The notes: generated by a model from the letters alone, not told the origin. A DNA stretch of 64,000 nucleotides from an uncultured Alphaproteobacteria bacterium (GCA_944393745.1 CALYBD010000001.1:1-64000); one strand, 5' to 3'; shown: positions 35,879-45,557, counted from the first letter of the stretch. Numbers and translations are program-made.

Positions 35879-36916
35879 TTATTTTCCTTTTAAAAACTCC
35901 CCGCGAAAGCCCTTTTCCTGCCCGATCGTACGGCCGATAGCTGTAATTTTTGATTCAATGCGGCCGCGTTCAGAAACAAAAGCACGCCCTTCGCCTGCCT
36001 TGCCGGGATATAGTTCATATTTTTTACGGTATTCTTCCGCCGTTATATTAGGCATAACAACATTTGCCCCGCTTTGTAAAGCAATAATGCGCCCGTTCGG
36101 ATCCAAAGCCTCCATCGCCGTCGTCGCCGGAATATTAATATCCGGCAACAACAGTCGCGTTAACGCCATCGTTTTTAAAGACAACGTCAATTCCCGCCCC
36201 CGCGCATCGGCCAAAGGCGTCTGCGCATGGGGAATAAACGGTCCGATACCGGCCATGTCAATATCCATCTGCTTGAAAAATAAAATATCGTCGGCAATGG
36301 AATCAATACTCTGCCCCGGCAAACCGACCATTGATCCGGATCCCGTTTCATACCCCAGACGCTTTAAATCCGTCAGGCAACGCAAGCGGTTGTCCCAGCT
36401 CATTCCCGGATCCAAACGATGATACAAAGCCTTGTCAGTTGTTTCTATTCGTAACAAATATCTGTCCGCCCCGGCCTGTTTATAAGCCTTGTATTCCTCA
36501 TACGTTTTTTCCCCGATACTTAACGTAACCGCCATGTCCCGTTCTTTGATCGCGCGGATAATCCGTGTTAAGCGATCAACCGTAAAATAAACGTCTTCGC
36601 CGGATTGCAACACAATCGTTTTATATCCGGCCCTTGCCGCAGCATCAACATGGGCAATAATGTCTTTAACACTCAGACGGTAACGCTGCGCCTGCCGATT
36701 GTCCCGTCGAATGCCGCAATAACAGCAATTGTTGCGGCAGTAATTCGAAAATTCGATCAAAGCCCGCAAATGAACCGCCGGCCCGACGAACAAAGACCGC
36801 ACTTCGTCCGCGGCCGCCAGCAAATCAGCCGTTGATCCCGAATCACGCAACAAAGCCGTGATTTCATCCTTTTCCAAAGAATGCGTTTTTCGCGCTTTTT
36901 CAATCAGATCAATCAT
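35879..36916 (-). CDS. hydE: [FeFe]-hydrogenase H-cluster maturase HydE-type radical SAM protein
   Basis: HydE makes part of the diiron site of [FeFe]-hydrogenase. The 345-residue protein has the radical SAM triad C60, C64, C67 in CRNNCCYC followed by GIRRDN, the typical HydE start of the barrel. VLQSGED, LRIETTD, GSGSMVGLPGQ and GPFIPHAQTPL follow in the HydE order. Neither hydF, hydG nor the hydrogenase gene lies nearby. BioB and PylB are the closest alternatives, but the GPFIPH and NVVMPN segments favour HydE. It is the first gene of a minus-strand pair with the metallophosphoesterase gene. Confidence 0.88.
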   Translation of the reverse strand: MIDLIEKARKTHSLEKDEITALLRDSGSTADLLAAADEVRSLFVGPAVHLRALIEFSNYCRNNCCYCGIRRDNRQAQRYRLSVKDIIAHVDAAARAGYKTIVLQSGEDVYFTVDRLTRIIRAIKERDMAVTLSIGEKTYEEYKAYKQAGADRYLLRIETTDKALYHRLDPGMSWDNRLRCLTDLKRLGYETGSGSMVGLPGQSIDSIADDILFFKQMDIDMAGIGPFIPHAQTPLADARGRELTLSLKTMALTRLLLPDINIPATTAMEALDPNGRIIALQSGANVVMPNITAEEYRKKYELYPGKAGEGRAFVSERGRIESKITAIGRTIGQEKGFRGEFLKGK

Positions 36917-36990
36917 GCCTTTTCCCGTCTTGTTGATTTTTCATAAAAAGAAATATTAAAATATATCAAACTTTAAAACGGAATACAAAA

Positions 36991-37869
36991 ATGCCCGCTT
37001 CTTTTTACAAAATCGGATTCGGCACCTGGAAAATGGGCGGGACAACTTTGCCCGACCCCCATAACGATGACCGATCCGATATCGCCGCCATCAGAGACGC
37101 CATCGATAATAATATTGTCCATATCGATACCGCAGAACTTTACGCCGACGGCAAAGCCGAAACGCTGGTCGGACAGGCCGTTGCCCCGTATAACCGCGCC
37201 GACCTTTTTATCGCGTCCAAAGTCAGAGAAACAAAACTGAACTATGACGCCGTCTTAACCAGCTGCGCCCAAAGCCTTGACCGGCTGGGAACGGATTATC
37301 TGGATTTATACTATGTGCATAAACCCAATCCCGATATCCCCGCAGAAGAAACGGCCGCCGCCTTTAACGAACTGATTAAACAAAAAATGATAAAACACGT
37401 CGGGCTGTCAAATGCCGGCGTTGAAACAATGCGAAAATACGCCGCGGCGCTGGACGTGCCGATCTTTGCCGCACAATGTCACTATAATTTGATCGTCCGC
37501 GAACCCGAACGCAAAGGCGTTCTGAAATACTGCCGCGAAAAAAATATTCACTTTATTGCCTGGCGGCCGATTCAACTGCCCTGCGAAGAGCTGAACATTC
37601 ACGGCCTGTTTGAAACGGGGGCTTATCCGTTGCTGGATCAAATCGCCCGAAAATATGCCGTTTCCAATGCACAAATCGCCGTCCGCTGGCTGACGGCGCA
37701 GGAAAATGTCAGCTTGATCTTTAAAACTAAAAATCCACGGCATCTGCGCGAAATCATTGACGCCGCAGATCTGTCAATCGATCCGGCGGATCTGAAAGAA
37801 CTGACAGATCATTTCCCGCGTCAGGAAGACACCGGTTTTACAACAACCGGCAAATCCCCCCTGATCTAA
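36991..37869 (+). CDS. Aldo/keto reductase
   Basis: The 292-residue NADPH-dependent oxidoreductase is a single barrel with the catalytic tetrad visible: D46 and Y51 in HIDTAELY, K77 in FIASKV and the histidine in YYVHKPN near 109. The cofactor region near the C-terminus includes LIFKTKNPRHLREI. The protein is cytoplasmic. The substrate is not known. The gene is divergent from hydE, and its last four bases overlap the convergent PLD nuclease gene. Confidence 0.92.
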   Translation: MPASFYKIGFGTWKMGGTTLPDPHNDDRSDIAAIRDAIDNNIVHIDTAELYADGKAETLVGQAVAPYNRADLFIASKVRETKLNYDAVLTSCAQSLDRLGTDYLDLYYVHKPNPDIPAEETAAAFNELIKQKMIKHVGLSNAGVETMRKYAAALDVPIFAAQCHYNLIVREPERKGVLKYCREKNIHFIAWRPIQLPCEELNIHGLFETGAYPLLDQIARKYAVSNAQIAVRWLTAQENVSLIFKTKNPRHLREIIDAADLSIDPADLKELTDHFPRQEDTGFTTTGKSPLI

Positions 37870-38432
37870 GTCCGTAACAGCAAAATATCCCCGCAACGAC
37901 CGCGCAACCTTAGCCATCTGTCGGATTTGTCCTGCGGATTTTCCCGCCAAAAACGATCGAACAATTGTCGGTGTTGCGCCGCATAAGCAGGATCATCAAT
38001 AAAAAAATTACAGATTTCGTGGTTTCTTTCCACAGCCGAATCCGTCCAGTTAAAAGAACCGCTGACCGTATTTTTGCCGTCAAAAACCGCCATCTTGGCA
38101 TGCATCAACCCCTTGGTCGTATGAATGCGCACGTCAATACCGGCAATCATCAACCGTTCAACGTCATTTATGTCCTTGACGGAAGCCAGCTGAGAACGAT
38201 CCGTCAGCAGACGAATTTTCACGCCTCTTTTCTTTGCCGCAATCAAAGCGTTGACAACGGACTTTCTATTAATGGCATAAATCGCGGCATCAATATAATC
38301 CTGCGCCCCATTAATCAAATCAATAATCTGTTTTTCGCACCTGACGCCGTCCGCCAGCTGATTGATCGCCAACGCCGGAGAAAATAAACCAAAGAAAAAA
38401 TACATCAGTACCGCAAAAAAAATACGTCTCAT
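37866..38432 (-). CDS. Exported phospholipase D-like nuclease (single HKD)
   Basis: The 188-residue protein has a signal peptide (about 1-22, ending PALA) and one HKD motif (H111, K113, D118 in HAKMAVFDGKN), followed by GSFNWTDSAVERNHE. One HKD per chain and this length match the Nuc/EndA type of periplasmic nuclease, which dimerises to form the active site. The ATG at 38430-38432 has GAGGAA upstream. A longer frame from 38474 lacks a ribosome site. Confidence 0.88.
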   Translation of the reverse strand: MRRIFFAVLMYFFFGLFSPALAINQLADGVRCEKQIIDLINGAQDYIDAAIYAINRKSVVNALIAAKKRGVKIRLLTDRSQLASVKDINDVERLMIAGIDVRIHTTKGLMHAKMAVFDGKNTVSGSFNWTDSAVERNHEICNFFIDDPAYAAQHRQLFDRFWRENPQDKSDRWLRLRGRCGDILLLRT

Positions 38433-38565
38433 ACTTTCCTCTTGCCTTAACCGCCCGCTTTTCAGATATACCATACTTCATTTGTAAAAAAAAGAACGGC
38501 CGGAAAGGACTTTTTTTTCGTTTTAAATCCCTTTAAACTGACCATAAAAAACAAACCGAGGCACC

Positions 38566-39801
38566 ATGACAACTTTTATTGCCGCAGGATCCAATTCCGA
38601 CGACCGCCGAGCTCATTTGAGCTCGGCCGTTAAGGCGTTGAAACAAGCCGGTTATGACGTAACCGGCGTTTCCCCCGTTTACGAAACACCGGCCGCTTTG
38701 CTGTATGCCACGGCAAAAGACGACTGGAACAAACCCTATCTGAACTGCCTGATCCGGTTGGAAACAAACAAAAACGCTTTTGAATTGCTGGCCGATTTAA
38801 AAAATATCGAAAAAAACAACGGACGAACGGCGACAAAACGCTGGGCTCCCCGGCCGATTGATCTGGATGTTATCGAACATAACAACGAACATATTGATAC
38901 ACCCGAATTGTGCGTACCGCACAAGCTTTGTTTAAAGCGCAGCTTTGTGCTGGATCCTTTATCTTTTTTCAAAACAATCCCGCCCGAATTTTTATATACG
39001 AAAACGCATCAGCCGCTTGTTATGGGAATATTAAACGTCACGCCGGATTCTTTTTCGGACGGCGGTCAAAATAATCGTATGGACGTTTTTGAAAAAAAGA
39101 TCGCCTTGTGGGCGGATCATCTGATCCCTCTGATCGACATCGGCGCGGAATCAACCCGGCCGGGGGCATCGCCCGTTAATCCGGCAGAGGAAATACAACG
39201 CCTGCAAGACGTTTTCCGTTTCCTCAGAAATTATAAAAAAACACCTTTTTCACCCCGTTTCAGCATTGACACCCGCCATTTTGAAACTGCCGCCAAAGCT
39301 TTGGAAAACGGTTTTGATATTTTAAACGACATTCACGGGTTTGACGATCCGGAAATGCTTGCTTTGGCCAAAGAACACAAAGACAAGCCGTGTCTTTTCA
39401 CACACAGCCGTGACATCACCGCACACCCTTTGCAAAACACATTGAAAATCGTTGAACAATGGCTGGAAGAAAAAATTAACCTTTTTGAACAAAACGGCCT
39501 TTGCCTGCACAATATGATCTTTGATCCCGGCATTGGATTCGGGAAAACCGCCTGCCAGTCTTTACAACTGTTGCAAAACCTGGAAACATTTCACCGTTTC
39601 GGCGTCCGGTTGATGATCGGGCATTCCAGAAAATCGTTCATGAACGTTTTTACAAACAAGCCCCCGGCCGAAAAAGACATCGAAACAATCGGCCTGTCAA
39701 TCAAAATTGCCGAAAAAACGGATATTCTGCGCGTTCACACCCCCTTGGAGCATAAAGAAGCCCTGTTGGCGGCGGCTCATCTGGAAAATCAATTTTTTTA
39801 A
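38566..39801 (+). CDS. folKP: FolK-FolP fusion: pyrophosphokinase and dihydropteroate synthase
   Basis: The protein joins two consecutive folate enzymes. Residues 1-135 are the pyrophosphokinase, with AAGSNSDDRRAHL at the start, VSPVYETPA, and RWAPRPIDLDVIEH as the ATP/pterin signature. Residues about 145-411 are dihydropteroate synthase, with MGILNVTPDSFSDGG, DIGAESTRPGA, FSIDTR, DPGIGFGK and IGHSRKSF. The joined product condenses hydroxymethyldihydropterin pyrophosphate with p-aminobenzoate. In most proteobacteria the two are separate genes. Chlamydiae and plants have this order of fusion. Its stop abuts the stop of the convergent phospholipase gene. Confidence 0.95.
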   Translation: MTTFIAAGSNSDDRRAHLSSAVKALKQAGYDVTGVSPVYETPAALLYATAKDDWNKPYLNCLIRLETNKNAFELLADLKNIEKNNGRTATKRWAPRPIDLDVIEHNNEHIDTPELCVPHKLCLKRSFVLDPLSFFKTIPPEFLYTKTHQPLVMGILNVTPDSFSDGGQNNRMDVFEKKIALWADHLIPLIDIGAESTRPGASPVNPAEEIQRLQDVFRFLRNYKKTPFSPRFSIDTRHFETAAKALENGFDILNDIHGFDDPEMLALAKEHKDKPCLFTHSRDITAHPLQNTLKIVEQWLEEKINLFEQNGLCLHNMIFDPGIGFGKTACQSLQLLQNLETFHRFGVRLMIGHSRKSFMNVFTNKPPAEKDIETIGLSIKIAEKTDILRVHTPLEHKEALLAAAHLENQFF

Positions 39802-40950
39802 TTAACGGCTTTGTTCCTGCCGACGCTTTAGAATCTGAGCCGTCTGGTCCGACATCGCAAGATATCGACGTACCTCCGGATAGGCGGCTTTCTGCCGTCC
39901 GGTCCGGACGCTGCGGCTGCCCGAAGGCATGGTCTTAAAGCCCGAACGAGCAAACTTTTTAATTTTTTCCCCTTTTAAAACCGCAATACTCAACGGTTCC
40001 GTCTGTTTAATATCGGACAGTTTCGTATTTTCAATACCGGTATCCAGATTAAAATTCGGAACAGACTTCAAAAACTGCTTTTTATTACCGTCTTTGATAT
40101 ATTGATCAGCTGCCTGTATAAAATCCACCCCGCGCCGAACGGCGTCCTGCGTTAAATCGGACAAAGATTTATGTACCGTCTGTCCCGTAACCGGATGCTT
40201 AAAAGAAGTAAAATCCTTTAATTCCGAAGGCATTTGCCGATCCTGTTGATAAAAACCGGAAACAGCCATGCCCAAACGCCCTTCCAGAAAATTATCCAGC
40301 CGGCGCAATGCTTTTCCCATTGCCTGATTTCTGGTCACTCGACTAATAAACGCCTGAACGGCCAGGCTGCCCTTATACACAGGTGTCAGATCATGATCAA
40401 CATCAAACGTTTTTTGATAACACCGACAGAAAAAATCAGCGGCAGCTTCACGACTTTTGTGATCGTCTATAATCGTTTTCAACGGTTTGAAGATATTCAG
40501 ATGCTGTTTTTTTTGTTTTAAAAAGTGCACGTCAAGCCACGTTTCAACATAACGGTGACGGGTCTGAGCATGCTTTACGTCCACCTTTTCCGGGTTATTT
40601 TCACGTACCTGGCTGCCTGAAACGCTGTAAATAAAAGGGTGAAAGACGGAATCAACGGCAGAATGCGTCAAAAACCCGTAAACAAACGCTTTTTTACCGG
40701 CCTGACGCCGCGGGTCTTTTTCCTTGCGGATATCGTCCAGCATTGTCACTACCAGATCGCGCGTATCATCGCCAAAGCCGCCGTGCATCTTCGTTGATAA
40801 CTTTGATTCGGGCCCGAATAAAAAACAATCGTGGGAAATGGCCCCCATGTGATAAACGGATTCATGCGCCGCAGCACACTGCCGCATTTCGGCGGGCAGA
40901 TTGTTCCGAATATCATCGGCCAGCATAATATGGGTTAAATCCCTGGGCAT
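39802..40950 (-). CDS. Zinc-dependent phospholipase C family protein
   Basis: The 382-residue protein matches the N-terminal zinc phospholipase C fold in its ligand spacing: THIMLADDI at the start, GAISHDCFLFGPE, then YGFLTHSAVDSVFHPFIY and HRYVETWLDVHF. The C-terminal 130 residues are basic and Ser/Arg-rich without clear structure. No signal peptide is visible, unlike secreted clostridial enzymes, so a cytoplasmic role or another export path applies. Bacterial homologues of this kind are common but their substrate is unknown. Confidence 0.82.
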   Translation of the reverse strand: MPRDLTHIMLADDIRNNLPAEMRQCAAAHESVYHMGAISHDCFLFGPESKLSTKMHGGFGDDTRDLVVTMLDDIRKEKDPRRQAGKKAFVYGFLTHSAVDSVFHPFIYSVSGSQVRENNPEKVDVKHAQTRHRYVETWLDVHFLKQKKQHLNIFKPLKTIIDDHKSREAAADFFCRCYQKTFDVDHDLTPVYKGSLAVQAFISRVTRNQAMGKALRRLDNFLEGRLGMAVSGFYQQDRQMPSELKDFTSFKHPVTGQTVHKSLSDLTQDAVRRGVDFIQAADQYIKDGNKKQFLKSVPNFNLDTGIENTKLSDIKQTEPLSIAVLKGEKIKKFARSGFKTMPSGSRSVRTGRQKAAYPEVRRYLAMSDQTAQILKRRQEQSR

Positions 40951-41037
40951 TCCCGGTTCCTTCTTCTTTTCCTGATAGTTTTAAGGAAAACAACAGAAAA
41001 GTCAATATTTTTGTCAAAAATTTTCATTTTTGTCAAC

Positions 41038-42939
41038 TTATGACAATTCAAATAATCCCGTGTACAGCTGATAATACCGTTTTTTCAATCGGATCAATTC
41101 TTCATGAGTCCCGGTTTCAATAATTCGGCCGTGTTCCAAAACAACTATTTTATCGGCATTGCGTACGGTTGACAGACGATGCGCGATAACGAAAACCGTT
41201 CGCCCTTTCATCAGCATATCCATGCCTTGTTCAATCAATGCTTCGGTTCGCGTATCCACGGAACTGGTTGCCTCGTCCAAAATCAGAACCGGCGGATTGG
41301 CTATTGCCGCGCGGGCAATCGCGATCAATTGTCGTTGTCCTTGACTTAAATTAACGCCGTCAGCCGTCAAAACAGTGTCATATCCCTGCGGTAAAGAAGA
41401 AATAAACGCATCGGCGTTTGCCAATTTTGCCGCGGTATAAACTTCCTGATCCGAAGCGTCAAGTTTACCGTAACGAATATTTTCTCTGACCGTTCCGGTA
41501 AACAAATGCGTATCCTGCAAAACCATGGCCAAAGAACGACGCAAGTCGTCTTTTTTAATTTTGTTGATATTAATTCCGTCATAGCGGATTTTCCCGTTGC
41601 GCAAGTCGTAGAAACGATTAATCAGGTTGGTGATGGTGGTTTTCCCCGCCCCCGTTGATCCGACAAAAGCGATTTTCTGACCGGCTTTGGCTTCCAAAGA
41701 AATATCGTCTAAAACAATTTTTTTGGAATTATAGCCAAAAACAACATGGTCAAAGACGACGTCTCCCTTTAACGGCGTATAGCTGAGCGTATGGTCATGA
41801 TGCGGGTGTTTCCAGGCCCATTGTCCTGTTCTGTACGGTACTTCGGCAATGGTTCCGTCTTTGGAAATTTCCGCATTCACCAAAGTAACATATCCGTGAT
41901 CCGTTTCTTCGGGTTCGTCTAAAAAATGAAAAATCCTTTCGGCGCCGGCCAATGCCGACAAAATTGCGTTCAGCTGCATGGATATTTGAGAAACAGGCAT
42001 TGAAAAACTGCGCGTATACTGTAAAAAAGCAGCAATTGTCCCCAAATCCATGCGTCCCGCCGCCGCCAGATACCCGCCGGCCATCGAGGTCACCGCAAAC
42101 AACAAATAAGCCAAATTCCCGATAACGGGCATTAAAATGTTGGCACACGTGTTGGCATTGGAAGCCTGCAGATACAGATTTTCATTGTGTTCCGCAAAAT
42201 CCTGTTTGATTCTTTCTTCGCGGCAAAAGACTTTAACAACCTTAACCCCTTCGGCCATTTCCTCAATATAGCTGTTGACGCGGCTTAACGCCTGCTGCTG
42301 TTTTGCAAAATAGCGTGCACTTCGAACCGTAATCAGCCGGATCGTCACCAGCATCAATATCAAAACCGCAATCACCAGACAGGTCAATAACGGGCTGAGA
42401 ATAAGCATCATTACAAAAACACTGATAACCGTTGTGACGGATAACAGCATATGCGGCAGGCTCATGGAAATCATTTCGCGCAACGTATCAACATCGTTGG
42501 TATAAAGGCTCATCAATTCGCCGTGCGTATGCGTATCAAAAAACCTTATCGGCAGTTTTTGCATATGTGTAAACATATCGATTCGGATCTGACGCATCGT
42601 GCCGGTCACAACATTAAGCATCAGCCGGTTGAACAGATAAGTACAGAAAACACCGCCGCCCGCAATGGCCGCCATACAACAAACCAGTTGCTTAAAGCCG
42701 GATAAATCCGGGTTTTTCTGACCGATCAGAGGCACAATATACTGATTAACCGCCGGTTTCAGCAGATATGTCACCGCAACGTTTGATAATCCGGATCCGA
42801 AAACGGCCAGAACGACAAAAATCAGCTGAACTTTATACGGCAACATATAGTTCAGAATTCTTTGAAATGTCGCAAAAGGAGATTTCGGTCTTTCCATTTT
42901 TTTACCGTGCGAACGCGGCGGAATTGCTGCTTTTGCCAT
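41038..42939 (-). CDS. ABC exporter half-transporter, consensus ATPase (TM288-like)
   Basis: The 633-residue protein has six membrane helices (about 35-330) fused to an ATPase domain. The ATPase has a consensus Walker A (GSTGAGKTT), signature LSQGQRQ, Walker B VLILDEATSSVD with the catalytic Glu, and the H-loop AHRLST. An insert of about 45 residues between the two domains (ending DHTLSYTPLKGD) is His-rich. Its start overlaps by one base the stop of the other half-transporter gene, so the two form a heterodimer of the TM287/288 or LmrCD type. The substrate (drug or lipid) is not known. Confidence 0.93.
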   Translation of the reverse strand: MAKAAIPPRSHGKKMERPKSPFATFQRILNYMLPYKVQLIFVVLAVFGSGLSNVAVTYLLKPAVNQYIVPLIGQKNPDLSGFKQLVCCMAAIAGGGVFCTYLFNRLMLNVVTGTMRQIRIDMFTHMQKLPIRFFDTHTHGELMSLYTNDVDTLREMISMSLPHMLLSVTTVISVFVMMLILSPLLTCLVIAVLILMLVTIRLITVRSARYFAKQQQALSRVNSYIEEMAEGVKVVKVFCREERIKQDFAEHNENLYLQASNANTCANILMPVIGNLAYLLFAVTSMAGGYLAAAGRMDLGTIAAFLQYTRSFSMPVSQISMQLNAILSALAGAERIFHFLDEPEETDHGYVTLVNAEISKDGTIAEVPYRTGQWAWKHPHHDHTLSYTPLKGDVVFDHVVFGYNSKKIVLDDISLEAKAGQKIAFVGSTGAGKTTITNLINRFYDLRNGKIRYDGININKIKKDDLRRSLAMVLQDTHLFTGTVRENIRYGKLDASDQEVYTAAKLANADAFISSLPQGYDTVLTADGVNLSQGQRQLIAIARAAIANPPVLILDEATSSVDTRTEALIEQGMDMLMKGRTVFVIAHRLSTVRNADKIVVLEHGRIIETGTHEELIRLKKRYYQLYTGLFELS

Positions 42940-44663
42940 TATGCCGCCCCCTTTTGCTGAGAGATAAAAACATCACGGTAAATCGCGTTTGTCCGCATTA
43001 ATTCGTCATGAGTCCCGATCGCGCTGAGTGTCCCGTTTTCCAAAACAATAATTTTATCGGCTTCCATAACGGAAGAAATACGCTGCGCAATAATAATTTT
43101 CGTTGTTTGTTGAAGCTGTTCTTTAAACGCCTGACGAATTTTTTTGTCTGTTGCCGTATCCACGGCACTGGTCGAATCATCCAAAATCAAAATTTTTGGT
43201 TTTTTCAACAAAGCCCGCGCAATGCACAATCTTTGTTTTTGACCGCCCGAAACATTAACCCCGCCCTGTCCCAGATAAGTGTTATAACCATCGGGAAAGC
43301 TCAGAACAAAATCGTCGGCCTGCGCGGCTTTGGCCATCATGCGAATTTCTTCGCTGTCGGCTTTTTCATCACCCCAGCGCAAATTTTCTTCAATCGTTCC
43401 GGAAAACAGCAAATTATTTTGCAGCACCATCGACACGGCAGAACGCAGAACCGGCAGACGATATTCCCGCACATCATGGCCGCCGACCAATATCCGCCCG
43501 TCGAAAACGTCATACAAGCGGGGAATTAATTGAACCAATGTTGTTTTTGACGATCCCGTTGCACCGATAATACCGACCGTTTCGCCGGATTTAATCGTAA
43601 ACGAAATATCTTTCAACGTCAGATTTTCCGGCCGGTTTGAGTAACTGAAAGAAACATTTTCAAAAACAACGGAGCCGTCTTCGGGTTCCAATCCGTCTTT
43701 TCCCGTATCCGCGATATCGGGCACTTCGTTTAACACTTCGCACAGCCGGCGCACGGAAGCCTGGGAAATCACGATCCCGATAAACACGAACGAAATCATC
43801 ATCAGCGACATTAAAATCATGCCGATATAAGTTAAAAAGCTGAACAGCTCGCCTGTCTGCATTTTTTGCTGAATAATGAAATTGCCGCCGAACCAGACAA
43901 TACAGATCAAACAGGCCTGCATGGAAAAGTTCATTAAAGGCATATTGAAAATAACCATTTTTTCGGCTTTTTTCTGGGCATCGCGCAAATCTGTCGCAGA
44001 ATCGTTGAATTTTTTATTTTCAAATTGTTCGCGCACAAAAGCCTTAACGACTCTGATTGCGATCAGCATTTCCTGCAATGCGGAATTCATCGCGTCATAT
44101 TTGGCAAACATTTTTAAAAAATGCTTATGCGCCAGCGTTGACATCACCCCCAGCGAAATTCCCAAAAACGGAATCGCCACAAAGAAAACCGCGGACAATT
44201 CCGCATTAATCCGGACAGCCATTAACGTAGCGCACACCAACATTACCGGAGAACGCACCAAAGCGCGAATTGTCATCATAAAAGCGTTTTGCACAAACGT
44301 AATGTCCGTTGTCAAACGCGTAATCAAAGAAGCCGTTGAAAAACGATCCGTATTTGAGAAAGAAAAGTCCTGAATTTTTCCGAAGACGGCTTTTCTGATT
44401 TCCATGGCGAATCCGGCCGCCGCCACGGCAGCCAGGCGGGCTCCGGCGGCACCGCAAGCCAAAGAAACAAGTGCCGCCGCAATCATCAGCAATCCCGTTT
44501 CAACAATATAAGGCACATCTTTTTGTGCAATGCCGATGTCGATAATCCGTGCCATTAAAAAAGGAATATAAATTTCCAAAGCGACTTCTCCGATAACCGC
44601 CAACGGAGCCAAAATCGCCTGTTTTTTAAATTTTCCCAGATAAGACAACAGTTTAAGATTCAT
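42939..44663 (-). CDS. ABC exporter half-transporter, degenerate ATPase (TM287-like)
   Basis: The 574-residue partner has six membrane helices and an ATPase domain. Its Walker A reads GATGSSKTT (Ser for Gly before Lys) and its Walker B ends ILILDDSTSAVD, with Asp in place of the catalytic Glu, while the signature VSGGQKQR is normal. This asymmetry marks the degenerate-site subunit of heterodimeric exporters such as TM287/288. It is the first gene of the pair. Confidence 0.93.
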   Translation of the reverse strand: MNLKLLSYLGKFKKQAILAPLAVIGEVALEIYIPFLMARIIDIGIAQKDVPYIVETGLLMIAAALVSLACGAAGARLAAVAAAGFAMEIRKAVFGKIQDFSFSNTDRFSTASLITRLTTDITFVQNAFMMTIRALVRSPVMLVCATLMAVRINAELSAVFFVAIPFLGISLGVMSTLAHKHFLKMFAKYDAMNSALQEMLIAIRVVKAFVREQFENKKFNDSATDLRDAQKKAEKMVIFNMPLMNFSMQACLICIVWFGGNFIIQQKMQTGELFSFLTYIGMILMSLMMISFVFIGIVISQASVRRLCEVLNEVPDIADTGKDGLEPEDGSVVFENVSFSYSNRPENLTLKDISFTIKSGETVGIIGATGSSKTTLVQLIPRLYDVFDGRILVGGHDVREYRLPVLRSAVSMVLQNNLLFSGTIEENLRWGDEKADSEEIRMMAKAAQADDFVLSFPDGYNTYLGQGGVNVSGGQKQRLCIARALLKKPKILILDDSTSAVDTATDKKIRQAFKEQLQQTTKIIIAQRISSVMEADKIIVLENGTLSAIGTHDELMRTNAIYRDVFISQQKGAA

Positions 44664-44792
44664 TTATCGTCCTTTATTTTTTCTTATTAAACCGCCGAAC
44701 TGAAAACCGCGCAAGCAAAAACAGCGAAATCTTTCTTTCGTTTTTTTGAAAGCGGTTTATAATCCCCTCTGCTGCTTTAAAAGGAGATCAAG

Positions 44793-45557
44793 ATGTCAAA
44801 AACCTCATGGAAAGCCGGAACAATGCTTTATCCGCTGCCGCCTGTTCTGGTCAGCTGCGGCACAACGGAAAAGCCGAATGTGTTTACCGTTGCCTGGACG
44901 GGTATTATTAATTCGCAGCCGGCAATGACTTATATTTCCGTCCGACCGTCACGTTATTCCTACGAACTGATCAAACAAAGCGGTGAATTTGTCATCAACC
45001 TGACAACGGCAAAAATGCTTAAGGCCGTTGATTTCTGCGGTGTCAAATCTGGAAAAAACACCGATAAATTCGCCTTAAGCGGTTTAACCCCCGCAACGTG
45101 CAAAAAAGTCAAAGCCCCCATGGTGGCAGAAAGCCCCCTCAGTCTGGAATGCCGCGTTACGGAAATAAAGCCGTTGGGGTCTCATGACATGTTTTTGGCG
45201 GAAATCGTTGCCGTTAATGTCGAAGACGAATTTTTAACAGCAGACGGTCAATTCCAATTGGAAAAAAGCAATTTGATCGCTTTTTGTCATGGCGCTTACT
45301 ATGTTTTGGGGGGAAAAATCGGCACATTCGGATTTTCGGTTGCCAAAAAGAAAACCCGCAAACAAAGAATTGCCGCCATTAAACAGGAACGCCGCGCTTT
45401 AAAAGAGCAAAAACAAAAGAAAACAGCTTCTTTAAAACAAAAGAAAACTCCGCCCGCAAAAACGAAAAAAAATCTTTCTTCAGCCAAATCAAAACGAACG
45501 GCCGTCCAAAAATCTCGGAAACCCCGCAAACCGTTAAACATCAAAAAAGCTCCGTAA
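44793..45557 (+). CDS. Flavin reductase-domain protein with lysine-rich C-terminal tail
   Basis: Residues 1-184 form an FMN-binding split barrel of the flavin reductase/flavoredoxin family (VFTVAWTGIINSQPAM, YISVRPSRYS, FVINL, LSLECRV). Residues 185-254 form a tail with about one third lysine plus Ala, Pro, Ser and Arg, resembling histone H1 tails and likely to bind nucleic acid or acidic surfaces. TATAAT occurs at 44758-44763 and AAAGGAG precedes the ATG. The stop codon lies inside a terminator hairpin. The electron partner is unknown. Confidence 0.85.
   Translation: MSKTSWKAGTMLYPLPPVLVSCGTTEKPNVFTVAWTGIINSQPAMTYISVRPSRYSYELIKQSGEFVINLTTAKMLKAVDFCGVKSGKNTDKFALSGLTPATCKKVKAPMVAESPLSLECRVTEIKPLGSHDMFLAEIVAVNVEDEFLTADGQFQLEKSNLIAFCHGAYYVLGGKIGTFGFSVAKKKTRKQRIAAIKQERRALKEQKQKKTASLKQKKTPPAKTKKNLSSAKSKRTAVQKSRKPRKPLNIKKAP

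Noticed and set aside
43876-44373. 165-codon frame antisense to the ABC exporter gene
   Set aside because: It lies wholly within a well-identified gene and looks like a shadow of it.
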